The notes beneath the pieces are model-generated. The model did not search any database. It was not told the DNA's origin and saw nothing but the letters and a program-made list of their open reading frames with translations. A stretch of 32,407 nucleotides of DNA, from positions 1 to 32,407 of the IMG/VR virus record IMGVR_UViG_3300010885_029377; one strand, given 5' to 3'. Positions 1 to 6,278 of this stretch are shown piece by piece. Made by a program: the position numbers and the translations under genes. The stretch is from a virus. Each line of letters opens with the position of its first letter. The first letter of the stretch is position 1.

Positions 1-123
1 CTAAATATAAAACAAAATGCAAGGAATTGACGAATTAATAGACGAAGTTATTACGATTGTGGATTGGTATAAAGCGCTGGCAAAAGATTATTCGAATATC
101 GAGGATCTGATGTACGCTAGGCA
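1..123. repeat. Left copy of the 123-bp terminal direct repeat
   Basis: Bases 1-123 are identical to 32285-32407. An exact short repeat at both ends is what a circular assembly produces when its overlap is not trimmed. The unit is therefore 32,284 bp and gene order should be read as continuous across the ends. A true short terminal repeat of a linear virion is possible but less likely, because the repeat cuts through the coding region of the 17-442 gene. Confidence 0.95.
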
Positions 124-442
124 AAAGATATGCGGTAATATGTTTATGTTATCGGTTGAACTAGGTAAGGCACGTCAGGCGTGGAAAGAATACGAGTACA
201 CTACTGAATCAATACGCAGGAAAACTATGGCAGAAATGTTAACGGAAGGAACAGCGGTAGGCAAGGCGGATGCTTATGCGAGAGCGGATTCGATGATTGC
301 TATGGAACAGGAACAAATATCTGAATCTTATTTCTATAGATTGAAATTTATGTTCGATTCTAGTCAGGACGTAAATAATACTATCATGCAACATATCAGC
401 GTTTTGAAAAAAGAACGAGAAAATTCTCCGCAATTTACTTAA
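17..442 (+). CDS. Hypothetical helical phage protein
   Basis: This 141-residue protein is rich in charged, helix-forming residues from end to end and has no cysteine-based or catalytic motif that I recognise. No signal peptide or membrane segment is visible. On the circular genome its ATG lies 22 nt inside the end of the NinG-like gene (31777-32322), so the two genes are probably co-transcribed and translationally coupled. That places it at the end of the replication block, just before a promoter-like site at 434-466. A role in replication or recombination can be guessed only from position. I do not recognise the family. Confidence 0.85.
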   Translation: MQGIDELIDEVITIVDWYKALAKDYSNIEDLMYARQKICGNMFMLSVELGKARQAWKEYEYTTESIRRKTMAEMLTEGTAVGKADAYARADSMIAMEQEQISESYFYRLKFMFDSSQDVNNTIMQHISVLKKERENSPQFT

Positions 443-466
443 ATATGAAATAAATTTGTATATTTG
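434..466 (+). promoter_or_regulatory. Bacteroidota-type promoter upstream of the JAB gene
   Basis: TATATTTG at 459-466 matches the Bacteroidota -7 consensus TAnnTTTG. A weak -33 candidate, TTTA, sits at 434-437, 21 bp upstream. The sequence running on from the -7 box, GTGAAACGAAAC, is shared with the promoter at 2195-2202 and nearly with that at 28099-28106, which marks the three as a family. The predicted transcript would have a leader of about 17 nt before the ATG at 488. Confidence 0.6.
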
Positions 467-487
467 TGAAACGAAACAAGAAAAAAT

Positions 488-934
488 ATGAAAATTCCAG
501 AGATTAAAATCAGTTTTAAAATTGATAATGTAAAAAAGTCTGAATTGACAAAGATCACATGCAGCAACGATGGATACGAAGTATTCAGACAAATATTTAA
601 TGCCGATACAATTGATTGGCTCGAAGAGGCTGTAATTCTTTGCCTGAATAGAGCAAATAAAGTTGTAGGATTTTATAAATTAGCATCAGGCGGTATGTCA
701 TCAGTAATAATGGACACAAAAGTTATTTATACTGTAGCGTTAAATAGTGGAGCATCGAGTATAATTGTTGCGCACAACCATCCAAGTGGTCAGTTATTTC
801 CAAGCGATGCAGACAGACAGGTAACAAAAAGATTGATTCAGGCAGGTTTAATAATGGACATTCCGTTATTGGATCACATTATAATTACAGACGAAGGTTA
901 TTATTCATTTGGAGACAAAGGAGAATTAAATTAA
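488..934 (+). CDS. Solo JAB/MPN-domain protein (RadC-like)
   Basis: The protein is 148 aa and is essentially one JAB/MPN metalloprotease-like domain of the RadC type. The zinc-binding signature is clear: HNHPSG at residues 96-101 followed by S106-x-x-D109, with E46/E47 in position for the catalytic glutamate, and the RadC-like tail LLDHIII at 127-133. Full-length RadC is about 220 aa and carries an N-terminal helix-hairpin-helix region; that part is missing here. Historic names call this a DNA repair protein, but the biochemical role of RadC-like JAB domains is not settled. It starts 22 nt after its own promoter-like -7 box and is followed five bases later by a 44-codon ORF. Confidence 0.9.
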   Translation: MKIPEIKISFKIDNVKKSELTKITCSNDGYEVFRQIFNADTIDWLEEAVILCLNRANKVVGFYKLASGGMSSVIMDTKVIYTVALNSGASSIIVAHNHPSGQLFPSDADRQVTKRLIQAGLIMDIPLLDHIIITDEGYYSFGDKGELN

Positions 935-939
935 GATTT

Positions 940-1074
940 ATGGAATTAATCAAACTAAAAAATGGAATTTGGCAGGTTGTAAATTTGTCAAACGAAGAAA
1001 TCCTGCATGAAGGCACGCACGAAAGTTGTGAAAATTACATGCTATCAATCGAGATGTATTTAACAGGAATCTAA
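940..1074 (+). CDS. Small hypothetical protein, 44 aa
   Basis: An ATG at 940, five bases after the JAB gene stops, opens a 44-codon frame that ends five bases before the next gene. It encodes MELIKLKNGIWQVVNLSN followed by an acidic, histidine-containing stretch. The tight fit between neighbours and the usual A-rich start context support a real small gene. The amino-acid pattern (IWQVVNLSNEEILHEG) looks like a small beta-hairpin protein. No function is recognised. Confidence 0.6.
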   Translation: MELIKLKNGIWQVVNLSNEEILHEGTHESCENYMLSIEMYLTGI

Positions 1075-1079
1075 ATTTT

Positions 1080-1928
1080 ATGATAACAGTAAATTCAATT
1101 TCTGGAGGGAAAACCAGCGCTTATCTAGCAAAACATTTTCCAGCAGACATAAATATATTTTCACTTGTAAGGATTGAAGACACTGATAATCTTTGGATGA
1201 AAGGCAAAGACGAAAAAACACGTCAATTAGTTTCAGATAAAATAGGAAAAGAATTTATTGGTACGGCTGAAATGGATGAAATAATCTATACAATTTTAGA
1301 CCTTGAGCAATTCATAGGAAAAAAAATAGATTGGATTTCAGGAGATACATTTGAGCAAGTTATTAAAAATGCAAGTAATTATTTACCAAATAAAATGAAT
1401 AGATTTTGCACGGTAAAAATGAAAATAGAGCCTATATTTAATTTTCTTAAAAATCAAAATTCTATTCCATGTGAAATGCGTATAGGTTACAGACCAAACG
1501 AAAAAACACGTGCTGAAAATATGCTTGCAAGGGCTAATGAAGACGGTTTTGAATATTTTAATACTATTGTAGGAAAAAGAAAATCTCAAAATAAATGGGG
1601 TTTAGTTCCTTATCGACAAGCAAAATTTCCATTAATAGAAGAAAATATTACAAAAGATGTAATTTATAATTATTGGAATGATAAGCCAGTTAGATTTGCT
1701 TATAGAAATAATTGCGTAGGTTGCGTTAATCGTAATCCTTTAATGATTTCACACATGGTAAGTAAAGATATTGATAAGGTAAAATGGTTTGAGAAACAAG
1801 AAATAAAAACAGGCAATACTTTTTTATCTGATGCTAATTTTACAAGCATTTTAAAATTTAATTTACAGGGAAATTTATTTGAAGACGACGACTTTTCAAG
1901 TTGTGATAGTGGAGTTTGTGGAATCTAA
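1080..1928 (+). CDS. PAPS-reductase-like PP-loop ATPase family protein
   Basis: This 282-aa protein begins with a PP-loop, SGGKTS at residues 8-13, the ATP-pyrophosphatase signature of the PAPS reductase / DndC / QueC superfamily. FCTVKMKIEP at 109-118 matches the family's downstream Cys-Thr-x-x-x-K-x-x-P region. Further cysteines form pairs: C212-x2-C215 (NCVGC) and C275-x4-C280 at the extreme C terminus. The last four together with C110 could bind a metal or Fe-S cluster, as some DndC/IbrA-type relatives are thought to do. Sulfate assimilation is unlikely because no partner genes are present. Phage members are suspected of nucleic-acid or nucleotide modification, which is inference here. 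A ParB-like gene lies 4 kb downstream (6279), recalling the IbrA/IbrB pairing. Confidence 0.85.
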   Translation: MITVNSISGGKTSAYLAKHFPADINIFSLVRIEDTDNLWMKGKDEKTRQLVSDKIGKEFIGTAEMDEIIYTILDLEQFIGKKIDWISGDTFEQVIKNASNYLPNKMNRFCTVKMKIEPIFNFLKNQNSIPCEMRIGYRPNEKTRAENMLARANEDGFEYFNTIVGKRKSQNKWGLVPYRQAKFPLIEENITKDVIYNYWNDKPVRFAYRNNCVGCVNRNPLMISHMVSKDIDKVKWFEKQEIKTGNTFLSDANFTSILKFNLQGNLFEDDDFSSCDSGVCGI

Positions 1929-1939
1929 AACGAAAAAAA

Positions 1940-2152
1940 ATGTACGCATTAGCAAAAGAATTAGAATTTATTAGTCAAATTAAAAGAGACGGTTCTGGAG
2001 TTCAAGAAATTCCTGAAAATTATTTAAGACAAATGTTAGAAAATCCGTTGATGAATAAAGAAAATTTTAAAATTCATTGTTTATCGGTAAATGAACAGAC
2101 TTTCTTAGCGCTTGGTTTTAACTCGTTTATAGTTAAATTAAAAAATAAATGA
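1940..2152 (+). CDS. Small hypothetical protein, 70 aa
   Basis: The ATG at 1940 is preceded by an A-rich leader containing ACGAAAA, like other starts in this phage, and is preferred over an upstream in-frame start at 1916 that would overlap the PP-loop gene. The product is a basic, mostly helical 70-aa protein (MYALAKELEFISQIKRDGSG) with no motif I recognise. It follows the PP-loop gene by 11 bases and probably shares its transcript. The next promoter-like signal begins about 20 bases after its stop. Confidence 0.65.
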   Translation: MYALAKELEFISQIKRDGSGVQEIPENYLRQMLENPLMNKENFKIHCLSVNEQTFLALGFNSFIVKLKNK

Positions 2153-2172
2153 AAATAATTATATTTTTTTGA

Positions 2173-2202
2173 TTGTATATATAAAATAAATATATATATT
2201 TG
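2173..2202 (+). promoter_or_regulatory. Bacteroidota-type promoter
   Basis: TATATTTG at 2195-2202 is a perfect -7 element. TTG at 2173-2175 lies 19 bp upstream, the spacing expected for the -33 element. The transcribed start would contain GTGAAACGAAACAAAA, a box shared with the 459 and 28099 promoters. It would drive the 82-aa gene at 2233 and probably the ERF-exonuclease-SSB block behind it. Confidence 0.65.
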
Positions 2203-2232
2203 TGAAACGAAACAAAATTAAAAATAGAAATT

Positions 2233-2481
2233 ATGAAAAATTTATCAATCAATCCTGAATTAGTAAGTGACAACAACACTTTTAACTTCAAAAAAATTCC
2301 TTCAATGTACGATGGTTTTTTCGATGTAATGTACAAAGGACAAAGAATTGCAATTTTAAATGGTTTGTCAGCACCTTTGCAATGGACAGCAAAAAACGGT
2401 TCAAACATTCCTGTAAAAGTTATTGAGCAATTAGAAAAAATGGTAATTAGAATGATTACTAAAACTAGTAAAATAAAATAA
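2233..2481 (+). CDS. Small hypothetical protein, 82 aa
   Basis: The 82-aa product has a mixed N-terminal half (MYDGFFDVMYKGQRIAILNG, plausibly a short beta sheet) and a basic helical C terminus ending in TKTSKIK. No catalytic motif, membrane segment or signal peptide is visible. It is the first gene after the promoter at 2173-2202, and its leader carries the ACGAAAC box. It precedes the recombination genes, so an early accessory role is likely, but the function is unknown. Confidence 0.75.
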   Translation: MKNLSINPELVSDNNTFNFKKIPSMYDGFFDVMYKGQRIAILNGLSAPLQWTAKNGSNIPVKVIEQLEKMVIRMITKTSKIK

Positions 2482-2492
2482 AAAAAACAGGG

Positions 2493-2509
2493 GTGCGACT
2501 GTAACGCAC
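2493..2509 (+). other. Intergenic hairpin before ERF
   Basis: GTGCG at 2493-2497 pairs with CGCAC at 2505-2509 around the 7-base loop ACTGTAA. The sequence after it is not T-rich, so it is not a normal intrinsic terminator. It sits between the stop at 2481 and the ERF start at 2545. It could be an RNA processing site, a protein-binding hairpin or a weak attenuator. Confidence 0.4.
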
Positions 2510-2544
2510 AATTTAACAAAACAAAACAATTTAATAATTACGAA

Positions 2545-3192
2545 ATGAAAAATTTAGCAAAAGCAGTTCTGGCTGTAATGAATGAAGTCAAAGGAATTGA
2601 CAAAAGCATGAATGTAGGAAGCGGTCAAATGTCTTACAAAGGAGTTCCGGATCAAGAGGTCAAAAAAATTGTGGGTCAGGCAATGCAAAAAAACGGTCTG
2701 GTTTTAATACCTACTTCGATAGATCCTAAAACACAATTGAACGAGTGGGACGAGACAACGCAATACGGTGTCAAAAGAAAGCAAAGTGTATTTACGGAAG
2801 TGATCACAAAATATACTTTGATTCACGAGAGCGGAGAAAGTATCGAGGTTTGTGGATATGGTCACGGAGTGGACTCACAGGACAAAGGGGCTGGAAAAGC
2901 GACTACGTACGCCCTTAAATATGCGTTACTGTATATTTTCTTAATACCTACAGGAAAAATTGACGACAGTGACGCTACGCATTCCGAAGAAATTCCTGTA
3001 AGTAAAAAAATTAAGGCACCTGTAAGCAATAAAGGAAAAATTGATAACGATAGATTTTTTAATGCTATCTTAAAAATCCGAACTAATGATTACACTGTTG
3101 GAGCAATGCGCGCGACTTTTGATCTTACAGCAGAACAAGAAACTGAATTAAATAAAGTTGAACTAGAAATACAAAACAAAGATGCAAAATAG
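2545..3192 (+). CDS. erf: ERF-family single-strand annealing recombinase
   Basis: This 215-aa protein is an ERF-superfamily annealing protein, which pairs complementary single strands during phage recombination. The diagnostic stretch lies at residues 104-129 (GYGHGVDSQDKGAGKATTYA and following), with the conserved GxG, D and K-rich GKAxTxAxK pattern. The rest of the N-terminal domain (residues 1-140) fits ERF length. The tail from about 145 is a lysine-rich linker followed by a short helical region. The exonuclease gene overlaps its end by 11 nt and an SSB gene follows, giving a complete annealase-exonuclease-SSB module. The start codon lies within the sequence ATTACGAAAT, which is complementary to part of the candidate small RNA at 4499-4571. 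Confidence 0.92.
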   Translation: MKNLAKAVLAVMNEVKGIDKSMNVGSGQMSYKGVPDQEVKKIVGQAMQKNGLVLIPTSIDPKTQLNEWDETTQYGVKRKQSVFTEVITKYTLIHESGESIEVCGYGHGVDSQDKGAGKATTYALKYALLYIFLIPTGKIDDSDATHSEEIPVSKKIKAPVSNKGKIDNDRFFNAILKIRTNDYTVGAMRATFDLTAEQETELNKVELEIQNKDAK

Positions 3193-3832
3193 ATATTTGA
3201 GTGAAAACGGAGATCTGATCCTTCGACCAAGCAGTTTAGGCAGTATCATGGCCAACGGAAAAGTAAAAGGCGAATTATCTGTAGGAGCAAAAACCTACGT
3301 TAAAACCTTATTCAAAAAAATCTACATGAAGTACGAAGATTTTCTGGACGTAAAAGAGGTCGAAAAAGGATTGACACAAGAGGACGAAGGCATCGAGTTG
3401 CTGAATTTATACTACGATAAGCAGTACAAAAAAAATGAAATCACGGTAACAAATGGATATTTGACAGGAACATGCGATATTCAGAATGAAAACTACATTC
3501 GAGACGTGAAGTTGTCGTGGTCAAAGAAAACATTTCCGCTATTTAAAGAGGACGCTGGCAATAGTACTTATGAATGGCAATTGCGTGCTTATATGATGCT
3601 ATATGACAAAGAAAAAGCGTATCTGGATTATTGCCTAATTGAAACAAACCCGGCACTGATTCCAAAATACGAATCTTTGGATTTACATAAAGTGAACGAT
3701 TTACCTTTGAGTATGCGAGTAACGACTTTAGAATTTGAAAGAGATTACACACTTGAAAGTTTAATTATCGATAAAATAGAATTGTGCAGAAAGGAATTTA
3801 ACGGATTAAAAAACCAATTTAATATTAAGTAA
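3182..3832 (+). CDS. PD-(D/E)XK exonuclease (YqaJ/RecB-like)
   Basis: This 216-aa protein has the order of motifs expected of a YqaJ/RecB-type PD-(D/E)XK nuclease. An acidic helix carries E69/E72 (EDEGIELL). D99 sits in GTCDI. The D-x-K pair D108/K110 is in IRDVKLSW, and motif-IV Q133 is in YEWQLRAYMMLY. Such enzymes degrade one strand of duplex DNA and hand the other to the annealing protein. The ATG lies 11 nt inside the ERF gene, so synthesis of the two partners is likely coupled. Length fits the family. The alternative name would be lambda-exonuclease-like or Cas4-like nuclease, but no Cas4 cysteine cluster is present. Confidence 0.88.
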   Translation: MQNRYLSENGDLILRPSSLGSIMANGKVKGELSVGAKTYVKTLFKKIYMKYEDFLDVKEVEKGLTQEDEGIELLNLYYDKQYKKNEITVTNGYLTGTCDIQNENYIRDVKLSWSKKTFPLFKEDAGNSTYEWQLRAYMMLYDKEKAYLDYCLIETNPALIPKYESLDLHKVNDLPLSMRVTTLEFERDYTLESLIIDKIELCRKEFNGLKNQFNIK

Positions 3833-3833
3833 A

Positions 3834-4223
3834 ATGTCAAAAATTACAGGAAAAATAATTGTAAAATCTGATATAATTATCGTATCAGATAAATTTAGAA
3901 AAATTGAATTCGTAGTTGAAACCGAAGAACAATTTGCTCAAAAATTATCAATTCAATTTACGCAGGATAAATGCGATATAATGAAGTATTACAAGGTAGG
4001 CGACGTTGTAGATGTAAATGTAAACATAAAGGGACGAGAGTGGCTCAATCCTGCAACAGGCGAAACAAAATACTTTTTATCTTTGGATGCTTGGTCAATT
4101 AGTCAAAAAGGTATAACTGAGGAAACGGCAAAGCCTAGAAACAAACTTGGAAACATTGAAGAGAATTTTCAGGAAGAAGCGATTAAAGACATGCAGGAAG
4201 ACGATGATGATCTTCCGTTTTAA
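3834..4223 (+). CDS. ssb: Single-stranded DNA-binding protein, DUF3127 type
   Basis: The 129-aa product has an OB-fold-like N-terminal half (strands around residues 3-10, 23-30, 57-66 and 81-89, with GREWLNPATGETKYFLSLDAW) matching the DUF3127 group found in Bacteroidota and their phages. It ends in DDDDLPF, the acidic tip with a terminal Phe that SSBs use to recruit partner proteins. It directly follows the exonuclease gene and completes the recombination module. It probably coats single strands made by that nuclease and serves replication too. Confidence is high on role, moderate on exact family name. Confidence 0.9.
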   Translation: MSKITGKIIVKSDIIIVSDKFRKIEFVVETEEQFAQKLSIQFTQDKCDIMKYYKVGDVVDVNVNIKGREWLNPATGETKYFLSLDAWSISQKGITEETAKPRNKLGNIEENFQEEAIKDMQEDDDDLPF

Positions 4224-4234
4224 AAAAAAGAAAA

Positions 4235-4456
4235 ATGAAAATAAAAAATTTATCTGAATTAAGCAATATTTCTGCGGAAGTTGCGGAAGTAATTCAAAAG
4301 CATATTGATAAAACAGGAGACACCCCAACAGGCTTTGCGGTCAAGGTTGGGGTGCACCCACTTCAAATGTTAGGATTTTTAAGAGGGGAGCGAGGATTGC
4401 ATATTGCAACAATTGAAAAAATTGGCAGAAAAATAAGTGAAATGAATAAAAAATAA
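4235..4456 (+). CDS. Small helix-turn-helix DNA-binding protein
   Basis: The 73-aa product is all helical and contains a Cro/XRE-like helix-turn-helix at about residues 30-60: the turn-containing stretch TGFAVKVGVHPLQMLGFLRG followed by the supporting helix ATIEKIGRKIS. It is too short for a full repressor and has no dimerisation domain beyond this. It follows the SSB gene by 11 bases, ending the recombination operon, and lies just upstream of the promoter-like site at 4461-4494. It is a good candidate for a local transcription regulator. Its target is not visible. Confidence 0.8.
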   Translation: MKIKNLSELSNISAEVAEVIQKHIDKTGDTPTGFAVKVGVHPLQMLGFLRGERGLHIATIEKIGRKISEMNKK

Positions 4457-4460
4457 TTCG

Positions 4461-4494
4461 TTTCTGGTTTAATTAATAAATAACAGTAACTTTG
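4461..4494 (+). promoter_or_regulatory. Promoter-like site for a short RNA or leader
   Basis: TAACTTTG at 4487-4494 matches TAnnTTTG. The -33 region, TTTCTGG from 4461, is imperfect. Transcription starting about 4-5 bases after the box would reach the terminator at 4535-4571 within roughly 75 nt. Confidence 0.5.
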
Positions 4495-4498
4495 AAAC

Positions 4499-4571
4499 GC
4501 TTAGTATTTCGTAATGCTTTGTTTTGTTTCGTAGAAAGTGATGTTGTTATTCGGCATCACTTTTGTTTTTT
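4499..4571 (+). ncRNA. Candidate small RNA with antisense segments
   Basis: A promoter-like box at 4487-4494 and a strong terminator at 4535-4571 bracket a non-coding stretch of about 73 nt. ATTTCGTAAT at 4506-4515 is perfectly complementary to 2537-2546, which covers the ERF start. TGTTTTGTTTCGTA at 4520-4533 is perfectly complementary to 28433-28446, codons 3-8 of the gene at 28425, and its inner part to ACGAAAC boxes in other leaders. It may be a free small RNA, or only the attenuated leader of the 4586 membrane-protein gene. Confidence 0.45.
4535..4571 (+). terminator. Intrinsic terminator
   Basis: AAAGTGATG (4535-4543) pairs with CATCACTTT (4555-4563) over 9 bp around an 11-base loop, followed by a T-rich run to 4571 broken by one G. 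It separates the recombination operon from the small membrane-protein cassette. Confidence 0.85.
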
Positions 4572-4585
4572 AAAAGAAAAAATTT

Positions 4586-4798
4586 ATGAAAACAGTAAAA
4601 ATCATTTTTGGATTAATATTATTACCGATTGCGTTTGTGCTTTTTGTAATTGACAGATTAATAACAGGGATTTTTTTCCCTAAATACGCGCACCCTGCGT
4701 TCCTAACTTGGTGCAAAGTTAAATATAGTACTTTGGCACTTTTTAGAATCTTTATAGCTGGATTTTTATTCGGAATTTTATACTTAATTTTTAAATAA
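4586..4798 (+). CDS. Small membrane protein, two segments
   Basis: The 70-aa product has two hydrophobic segments, about residues 4-22 (VKIIFGLILLPIAFVLFVI) and 50-68 (ALFRIFIAGFLFGILYLIF), joined by a short loop with aromatic and basic residues. Two helices with a short loop suggest a hairpin in the inner membrane. It is the first gene after the terminator at 4535-4571 and opens a cassette of five small genes. It does not sit in the lysis block, where another holin candidate exists (27198), so a holin role is less likely than a membrane-modifying or exclusion role. Confidence 0.75.
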   Translation: MKTVKIIFGLILLPIAFVLFVIDRLITGIFFPKYAHPAFLTWCKVKYSTLALFRIFIAGFLFGILYLIFK

Positions 4799-4799
4799 A

Positions 4800-5045
4800 A
4801 TGGACAGAAAAACAGCAACACAGGAATTATTTTCAATGCTGGAAATAGATTATCCTGAATTATTTAATGTTAATACTATAAAAGGTAAAGAATTCATAAA
4901 TAAATATCATCATATTTTAGAGATCGAAAGGCAACAGATTGAAGATACTTTTACGTCAAGATGTATGAACTTTGTTTGTAGTGAAACAAAAAACAATTGT
5001 AGTTGTGGCATAGATTATTATAATAAAACCTTTAAATCAGAATAA
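4800..5045 (+). CDS. Hypothetical Cys-rich 81-aa protein
   Basis: The ATG follows the previous stop by one base. The N-terminal half is helical and acidic (MDRKTATQELFSMLEIDYPE). The C-terminal part holds four cysteines at about residues 55, 60, 67 and 69 (C-x4-C-x6-C-x-C), which could coordinate zinc. No membrane segment is present. I do not recognise the family. It belongs to the small-gene cassette 4586-5617. Confidence 0.7.
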   Translation: MDRKTATQELFSMLEIDYPELFNVNTIKGKEFINKYHHILEIERQQIEDTFTSRCMNFVCSETKNNCSCGIDYYNKTFKSE

Positions 5046-5046
5046 A

Positions 5047-5241
5047 ATGGATAGAAGAATTTTAAAAACCGCATTATCAATTTTTGTTGCAATAATATTT
5101 GGATTATTATTACCTATTTTTGGACAATGGTATCAGCAAAAAACAGGAATGATTCCATTTTCTTTAAATATACTTGGAGGTTTTGGAGGAGCCGCAATTA
5201 CATTTTTAAACATTGCTAAAATTTGGGGAGGAATAGAATGA
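5047..5241 (+). CDS. Small membrane protein, 64 aa
   Basis: Two hydrophobic stretches are visible: about residues 7-25 (KTALSIFVAIIFGLLLPIF) and 38-56 (SLNILGGFGGAAITFLNIA), the second glycine-rich. The size and topology fit a holin-like or exclusion-type inner-membrane protein. Its stop overlaps the next ATG in an ATGA junction (5238-5241), so it is probably translated together with the lipoprotein behind it. Confidence 0.72.
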   Translation: MDRRILKTALSIFVAIIFGLLLPIFGQWYQQKTGMIPFSLNILGGFGGAAITFLNIAKIWGGIE

Positions 5242-5450
5242 AAAATTTTTTTTTAATGCTTACAACACTTTTATTTTTAAGTTGTCAAAATGACTACAAA
5301 GAAGGAAATAAAAGTTATTCATTTCCAAGATTTACAAGTGATTTGAATGAAATCAATATTGATGGTTGCCAATATTTATACGGAGATTGGGGAAACGCAA
5401 CAGTACTAACTCACAAAGGAAATTGTAATAATATATATCACTATAAATGA
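5238..5450 (+). CDS. Small lipoprotein, 70 aa
   Basis: The ATG at 5238 is chosen over an in-frame start at 5223 because it forms an ATGA junction with the upstream stop and gives a clean signal peptide. The N terminus is a type II signal sequence, MKNFFLMLTTLLFLSC, with lipobox-like LFLS-C and the acylated cysteine at residue 16. The mature part is about 55 aa, with two further cysteines and several tyrosines. It would be anchored in a host membrane facing the periplasm or the surface. Superinfection exclusion and an outer-membrane spanin component are both possible; the distance from the lysis genes favours the former. Confidence 0.75.
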   Translation: MKNFFLMLTTLLFLSCQNDYKEGNKSYSFPRFTSDLNEINIDGCQYLYGDWGNATVLTHKGNCNNIYHYK

Positions 5451-5617
5451 AAAAATTACTAAAAAGAATAAAGTACGAAATACTACTTTCAAAGAATGAA
5501 AAAATCATGCTTAAAGTTGGCTCGCTAACAATTTTGGAATCTCAAAAAAACAGAAATTTCAGAAGGTCATTATTTAGATCCTCGTTCGGAAATGATTTTA
5601 TAAAACTTTTGAAATAA
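5447..5617 (+). CDS. Small basic protein, 56 aa
   Basis: A 56-codon frame starts at 5447 in an ATGA overlap with the lipoprotein stop and ends in TAATG, sharing one base with the glycosyltransferase start at 5617. Both junctions being coupled argues strongly for a real gene. The product is very basic (MKKLLKRIKYEILLSKNEKI, later NRNFRRSLFRSSFG) with no membrane segment, consistent with a nucleic-acid-binding or membrane-surface peptide. Function is unknown. Confidence 0.7.
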   Translation: MKKLLKRIKYEILLSKNEKIMLKVGSLTILESQKNRNFRRSLFRSSFGNDFIKLLK

Positions 5618-6267
5618 TGGAAAATACAATACCAAAAAGATTTATGCGTGTTTGGATTGGCGGTAAAAATCCAATACCAAGTCAATTTAATCAGTGGTGG
5701 CAAGAATTGAAAGATCTACACCCAGACTATGAATTTATTACTTTAAAGGATTTTTCGTTGCTGGACGTTCCACCTGAATTTAAAAAAATAATTTTAAAGA
5801 TTAAAACGTGCGCAGGAATAGCAGATATAGCAAGAATTTTGGCTGTTTATCAATTAGGCGGAATTTACGTAGATACAGATGTAATGCCAATAAAATCTTT
5901 TGATTCGTTGGTAAATTCAGATCAACCATTTCTAGGAAAACGTTCAAGTACTTCGTTTGAAACTGCTATAATCGGCAGCCCAAAAAATCATCCTGCTTTT
6001 TTAGAAGTGATAAAAGCGTTTCCTGAATGGTATAACGAACACAAAGAAGCATCAGCATCTGTTCAAACTGGTCCAGCATTCGTATCTTCAGTATTATTTG
6101 GACGTAAGGACGTAACGCATTTACCAATAAAAACTTTTTATCCATACAACGGATTTATGGCGCCAAAAAGGCATGAAAAAGAAATGTTATTTAAAGACAA
6201 AAACAATTTCCCTGAAGAGATGATTGCGGCACATTTTTCCAATCATAAGTGGGGCGGAAAACCTTAA
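5617..6267 (+). CDS. DXD glycosyltransferase (GT32 / Gly_transf_sug type)
   Basis: The 216-aa product carries the family signature AGIADIARILAVYQLGGIYV at residues 66-85 followed by the metal-binding DTD at 86-88, typical of GT32-type sugar transferases with a DXD motif (OCH1 and clostridial-toxin-like). The N terminus, IPKRFMRVWIGGKNPIP, matches the usual first strand of the fold. It transfers a sugar from a nucleotide sugar; the acceptor cannot be read from sequence. Candidates are phage DNA, a virion protein or host surface glycan. It lies directly before the ParB-like gene and a second glycosyltransferase, just upstream of the terminase genes. Confidence 0.87.
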   Translation: MENTIPKRFMRVWIGGKNPIPSQFNQWWQELKDLHPDYEFITLKDFSLLDVPPEFKKIILKIKTCAGIADIARILAVYQLGGIYVDTDVMPIKSFDSLVNSDQPFLGKRSSTSFETAIIGSPKNHPAFLEVIKAFPEWYNEHKEASASVQTGPAFVSSVLFGRKDVTHLPIKTFYPYNGFMAPKRHEKEMLFKDKNNFPEEMIAAHFSNHKWGGKP

Positions 6268-6278
6268 TAAATAAAAAA

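Noticed and set aside
2133-2519. 128-codon reverse-strand ORF
   Set aside because: It is antisense to the 2233 gene and its promoter, has low-complexity hydrophobic content from AT-rich DNA, and no other reverse-strand gene is credible in the window.
5238-5450. Lipoprotein as the outer-membrane spanin partner of the 26914 protein
   Set aside because: It has the right topology but lies more than 20 kb from the lysis cassette in a different transcription unit; spanin pairs are normally adjacent or overlapping.
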